From positions 1-33,036 of the IMG/VR virus record IMGVR_UViG_3300045922_001048: a DNA stretch of 33,036 nucleotides. The stretch is one strand, 5' to 3'. The DNA comes from a virus. Positions 30,610 through 33,036 of this stretch are shown one piece after another. The position numbers were made by a program, and so were the translations under genes. The notes below the pieces were generated by a model, which searched no databases, was not told the DNA's origin, and worked only from the letters and a program-made list of their open reading frames with translations. Numbering within the stretch: position 1 is the first letter of the stretch; each line of letters opens with the position of its first letter.

Positions 30610-30989
30610 CGCTCATCCTCCGCGGGCCGGACGGCGGCGCGCTCGGCCGGCGTCAGCCCCAGGGCGGCCAGCTCCGCCTCGTACTCCGCCCGCGCGGGGC
30701 CGGTGGCGGCGTCGTACTGTTCGCGGGCCGCCCGCTTGGCGGCCTTAAACCGCGCCCAGGCCCGGCGCTCGGCGGCGCCGTACTGCTCCCAGGCCGCGCC
30801 GATGGCGGCCTCGTACTGCGCCAGGGCCGGGCGCGTGGCGAGCTGGTATCGCGCCAGCGCCGCCGCGAGCGCCCGGACCGGATGTGGACCGTCCTGACTG
30901 GCCAGCCGGACGGTGCAGCGTCTGCCCTCGTGCCGCCGGCGCGGCTGGGGGGTGGGATCACCGGGCGCCGTCGGCTCCGGGGTGGTCAT
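30606..30989 (-). CDS. A-W-x-Q-Y repeat protein (copy 3)
   Basis: A 127-residue protein starting at 30989 (MTTPEPTAPG), with ggaggcgg before it. Residues 1-45 are Pro/Arg/Thr-rich. Residues about 47-105 are repeats with an Ala-aromatic rhythm: AAALARYQLATRPALAQYEA, AIGAAWEQYGAAERRAWARF, then REQYDAATGPARAEYEAELA. The 29-codon block at 30754-30840 is identical in DNA to 31476-31562 in the copy ending at 31346. The repeat predicts one long helix with Tyr/Trp at regular spacing. No known domain is recognised. Confidence 0.65.
   Translation of the reverse strand: MTTPEPTAPGDPTPQPRRRHEGRRCTVRLASQDGPHPVRALAAALARYQLATRPALAQYEAAIGAAWEQYGAAERRAWARFKAAKRAAREQYDAATGPARAEYEAELAALGLTPAERAAVRPAEDER
30754..30840 (-). 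repeat. 87-bp block shared with 31476-31562
   Basis: Identical to 31476-31562 as read base by base and in the same reading frame of two A-W-x-Q-Y genes. The flanking codons of the two genes differ. This points to recent gene conversion or a copied module, not ancient duplication alone. Confidence 0.92.
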
Positions 30990-30990
30990 G

Positions 30991-31359
30991 TCAGCCGCCT
31001 CCGATCCGGCCGGCGACGCCGGCAACGATCAGGCCGAGCAGGATGCCGGCCAGCAGACAGCCAACCCAGTCCACGAGCTGGACCGCGCGCAGCCGGGTAT
31101 TGGCCGCGGCCAGGTAGGCAGCGGCGCGCTGGACGCGGGTGGCGGACGCCGCCACGCGCTCGGCCTCCGCCTCGGCGGCATCCAGCGCCTGGCGGAGTTC
31201 GTCGCGCTCCCGCGCCAGGCGCGGGGTGAGGAAGCGGCTGACCTCGGCCGCCAGGTCGGGGTCGGCCAGCAGGGCGCGGATCATCGAGCGCGCCAGCGGG
31301 GTCGAGCCGATTGGCGCCGGCGCCTGGCGCTGCTGGGTGGGCGGATCACTCGGTGGCAT
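30991..31359 (-). CDS. Tail-anchored coiled-coil membrane protein
   Basis: A 122-residue protein. The start at 31359 (MPPSDPP) is preferred to 31368 because gaggagg lies 9 bases before it but abuts the other. It overlaps the upstream gene by 14 bases. The first 16 residues (PPSDPPTQQRQAPAP) match the start of the protein encoded from 32957. A charged coiled coil follows (RDELRQALDAAEAEAERVAA). Residues about 95-118 form a C-terminal membrane anchor (WVGCLLAGILLGLIVAGVAG). The topology is cytoplasmic with a C-terminal anchor. The function is unknown. Confidence 0.65.
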   Translation of the reverse strand: MPPSDPPTQQRQAPAPIGSTPLARSMIRALLADPDLAAEVSRFLTPRLARERDELRQALDAAEAEAERVAASATRVQRAAAYLAAANTRLRAVQLVDWVGCLLAGILLGLIVAGVAGRIGGG

Positions 31360-31438
31360 TGGGGACATCCTCCTCAGCGGCGAGGGCGGCCAGCGCGGCG
31401 TCGTACTGCTCCCGCGCGGGGTCGGTGGCGGCCAGGTA
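31313..31438 (-). repeat. Copy of junction segment also at 32911-33036
   Basis: This 126-bp segment matches 32911-33036 with only four mismatches, at 31380, 31382, 31392 and one near 31422. It covers the 3' end of an A-W-x-Q-Y gene and the ribosome binding site, start and first 16 codons of the next gene. The first 67 bp are identical. The second copy runs off the window edge, so the repeat may be longer. Confidence 0.92.
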
Positions 31439-31630
31439 CTGCTCCAGCGCCGCGCGCTTGGCCGCCTCATACCGTGCCCAGGCCCGGCGCTCGGCGGCGC
31501 CGTACTGCTCCCAGGCCGCGCCGATGGCGGCCTCGTACTGCGCCAGGGCCGGGCGCGTGGCGGCCACGTACTGCTCCCAGGCCGACCGGCGCTGCTGGAA
31601 GGCGACGTCGGGATTGGTAGGGGCGCTCAT
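31346..31630 (-). CDS. A-W-x-Q-Y repeat protein (copy 2)
   Basis: A 94-residue protein starting at 31630 after ggaggaggtcgaccc, overlapping the methyltransferase stop as ATGA. Nearly the whole protein is repeat: RRSAWEQYVAATRPALAQYE, AAIGAAWEQYGAAERRAWAR, KRAALEQYLAATDPAREQYD. It ends with AALAAEEDVPNATE. The aromatic residues recur every 7 or 11 residues, as in a coiled or stacked helix. Its C-terminus and following junction are duplicated at the window edge. The function is unknown. Confidence 0.65.
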   Translation of the reverse strand: MSAPTNPDVAFQQRRSAWEQYVAATRPALAQYEAAIGAAWEQYGAAERRAWARYEAAKRAALEQYLAATDPAREQYDAALAALAAEEDVPNATE

Positions 31631-32481
31631 GGGTCGACCTCCTCCGTTTGCAAGTGGACAGCAATGGCGCTCAGGATGGGATAGATCTGCTGGGGGACGA
31701 CGGCGTTGCCGAGGGCGCGACAGCGGTCCAGCCGTGAGGGAAGCCCATGAGCCACTCGACCACGTCGGGATCGGCTGCCGAGCCGTGCTCCCGCGTCGCC
31801 ATCTGCACCGACGGGTGGTAGCGTGCTCTCCCAGTGAGCGAGATCCCGAACCCGTGCCCGCCCCATGAGGCGGCTGGGGTTGGCAACAGGCTGTGGATGG
31901 CAGTGAGCCGGCGTTTCCAGGCGGCGCGGGCATCGGTCCCGTGGGCCGACGGCCCGCCCGTCGCTGCGCGCGGTGTGGTCCACAATAAAACACCGCTCTT
32001 GGATGTGCGGAGCACCGACGGCGCAAGCCGGTAGTACGACCGCCCCAGCGGTGTAGTCGAGGTCTTCCAGGTCAGCCAGCACATCGTCGAGCGCCATTCT
32101 GACGATGTGAGCAACGTTCTCAGCAACGATCCAACGGGGCCGGGCGGCAGCGATGACCCGGCGCATTTCTGGCCAGAGATAGCGGTCATCCTGCGTGCCC
32201 AGGCGCTTCCCGGCCGTACTGAAGGGCTGACAGGGGAAGCCGCCGCTGAGAAGGTCGATGGGTCCGAGTCCGGCCACAGTGGCGCGGTCGAGGGATTCGA
32301 TGGCGTCATAGATCGGCACTCCCGGCCAGTGGTGCGCGAGCACGCGCTGGCAGAACGCATCGCGCTCGCAGAAGGCGACCGTCTCGAAGCCGGCCCAGGT
32401 CGCCGCGAGGTCGATGCCGCCGATACCCGAGAAAAGAGAGAGGTGCGTGAGCGCCCTGGCAGTGGCAGGCGTGGCGCTCAT
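31627..32481 (-). CDS. C5-cytosine DNA methyltransferase, probably frameshifted
   Basis: A 284-residue ORF starting at 32481 after gaggaggtcgcccg. Motif I (LSLFSGIGGIDLA, about 14-26), motif IV (GGFPCQPFS, catalytic C84), the Glu of motif VI (VAENV, about 119-123) and GAPHIQERCFIV are present. The frame also ends with RALGNAVVPQQ (motif X-like). However, residues about 190-250 do not look like the family. The neighbouring minus frame over about 31900-31725 reads SLLPTPAASWGG, YHPSVQM and VVEWLMGFPHGWT, the normal target-recognition and motif IX region. Two compensating indels would explain this. It may be inactive, or two sequence errors may be present. Confidence 0.75.
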   Translation of the reverse strand: MSATPATARALTHLSLFSGIGGIDLAATWAGFETVAFCERDAFCQRVLAHHWPGVPIYDAIESLDRATVAGLGPIDLLSGGFPCQPFSTAGKRLGTQDDRYLWPEMRRVIAAARPRWIVAENVAHIVRMALDDVLADLEDLDYTAGAVVLPACAVGAPHIQERCFIVDHTARSDGRAVGPRDRCPRRLETPAHCHPQPVANPSRLMGRARVRDLAHWESTLPPVGADGDAGARLGSRSRRGRVAHGLPSRLDRCRALGNAVVPQQIYPILSAIAVHLQTEEVDP

Positions 32482-32957
32482 CGGGCGACCTCCTCGGGGC
32501 CGGCGGGAATGAGCCGGTCGATGCGGACGGTGCTGGTCGTGTGGGTGCTGCCGCTGAACCGCCGCGTCGCCTGCTCCCAGCGGACCCTGGCGCACGCGGG
32601 TTGCCGCTGCGTCGCCGCCAGGAGGGCGACCACCACGCCCACGGTGCGGCGCTCCCGCGGGTCGCGCCGCAGGACGCGCGTCCCGACGCGGATCGCCTCC
32701 TGCGGTGCGATTGGCCGTCTGCCGCTGCACTCGCGGCAGACGGCCGGATATTGACCGTATACCTTGTCTGCCGCGTCCACCGTGCGCGGCCAGCCGGGCG
32801 CGCCGTGGGCGTCCCACCTCTGGCCGCAGAGCGACCGGCTCAGGTCGTGGCGGTGGGCGATATGCCAATGGCGGCTGAGGTCGTAGGAGATGTAGACGAG
32901 ATCGGCACTGGGCGCCGGCGCCTGGCGCTGCTGGGTGGGCGGATCACTCGGTGGCAT
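32478..32957 (-). CDS. Hypothetical zinc-binding-like protein
   Basis: A 159-residue protein starting at 32957 (MPPSDPP), the same type of start as the gene at 31359, with gaggagg 9 bases upstream. After the shared first 16 residues it differs completely: VYISYDLSRHWHIAHRHDLS, LCGQRWDAHG, and VCREC, which with the first Cys could form a zinc site. The C-terminal half is beta-rich and basic. It appears chimeric, a borrowed leader on an unrelated body. It ends in an ATGA overlap with the methyltransferase. The function is unknown. Confidence 0.6.
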   Translation of the reverse strand: MPPSDPPTQQRQAPAPSADLVYISYDLSRHWHIAHRHDLSRSLCGQRWDAHGAPGWPRTVDAADKVYGQYPAVCRECSGRRPIAPQEAIRVGTRVLRRDPRERRTVGVVVALLAATQRQPACARVRWEQATRRFSGSTHTTSTVRIDRLIPAGPEEVAR

Positions 32958-33036
32958 TGGGGACATCCTCCTCAGCGTCCAGGGCGGCCTGCGCGGCGTC
33001 GTACTGCTCCCGCGCGGGGCCGGTGGCGGCCAGGTA
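32944..33036 (-). CDS. A-W-x-Q-Y repeat protein (copy 1, partial)
   Basis: Only the last 30 codons are in the window. They read YLAATGPAREQYDAAQAALD and end in AEEDVPNATE, nearly the same as the end of copy 2. The stop at 32944 overlaps the start of the next gene by 14 bases. The 5' part lies beyond the window edge. It belongs to the same family as the genes ending at 31346, 30606 and 26951. Confidence 0.7.
   Translation of the reverse strand, partial: YLAATGPAREQYDAAQAALDAEEDVPNATE

Noticed and set aside
1-33036. Integrase, repressor or attachment site
   Set aside because: I looked for a recombinase, a CI-like repressor, a tRNA gene and terminal repeats and saw none, so a temperate lifestyle cannot be claimed from this window.

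Overview
The window is most of a tailed, siphovirus-type phage or prophage genome. It is very GC-rich and densely packed. About 25.5 kb of plus-strand genes encode packaging, head, tail, lysis and receptor-binding functions. They run head-on into about 7.4 kb of minus-strand genes for DNA metabolism and accessory functions. No integrase, repressor, attachment site, tRNA or host gene is visible, so free phage and prophage cannot be told apart. The host is uncertain. The codon bias, the lysin made of a glucosaminidase-like domain plus an amidase, and the LuxR-type helix-turn-helix protein resemble what I recall from Chloroflexota (Thermomicrobia-like) phages and prophages, but this is only an inference.

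Plus strand. Positions 17-1888 hold five small genes of unknown role, one of them Cys-rich and internally duplicated. Positions 2092-6838 hold an HNH endonuclease, a possible cos region, the P27-type small and large terminase subunits, a small membrane protein, an HK97 portal and an S78 prohead protease. Positions 6878-8767 hold the HK97-fold major capsid protein and small capsid-associated proteins. Positions 8768-12061 hold connector, head-closure, gp10-like and tail-terminator candidates, and the tail tube protein with an inserted domain. Positions 12081-12619 are a tail assembly chaperone pair that appears to be joined by a -1 frameshift on A AAT TTT. Positions 12632-16066 are the tape measure protein, which carries two tandem duplications. 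Positions 16066-18102 encode tail-tip and fibre proteins. Positions 18112-20960 form a lysis cassette: accessory proteins, a holin, a small membrane protein, a LuxR-type HTH protein and a two-domain endolysin. Positions 20994-25042 encode fibre, baseplate and adhesin-like proteins, including a lectin-like one and a strongly repetitive one. Position 25080 starts an HTH protein that could be a late regulator.

Minus strand, read from the right edge towards 25648. The genes overlap by 4 or 14 bases and look like one operon. In order they encode a partial A-W-x-Q-Y repeat protein, a zinc-ribbon-like protein, a C5-cytosine methyltransferase whose middle reads out of frame, a second A-W-x-Q-Y protein, a tail-anchored coiled-coil membrane protein, a third A-W-x-Q-Y protein, a candidate single-strand annealing protein, a replisome-organizer-like protein overlapping a DnaJ-type zinc-finger ORF, four small proteins, a fourth A-W-x-Q-Y protein, a Gp37/Gp68-family (DUF5131) protein and a PD-(D/E)XK-like nuclease.

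The least explained part is the family of at least four A-W-x-Q-Y repeat proteins spread through the replication operon. They share a 29-codon block identical at the DNA level, and a duplicated gene junction gives two otherwise unrelated neighbours the same N-terminus. Also notable are the frameshifted chaperone, the tape measure duplications and the duplicated Cys-rich leader gene. Every gap between genes is shorter than 300 bases.
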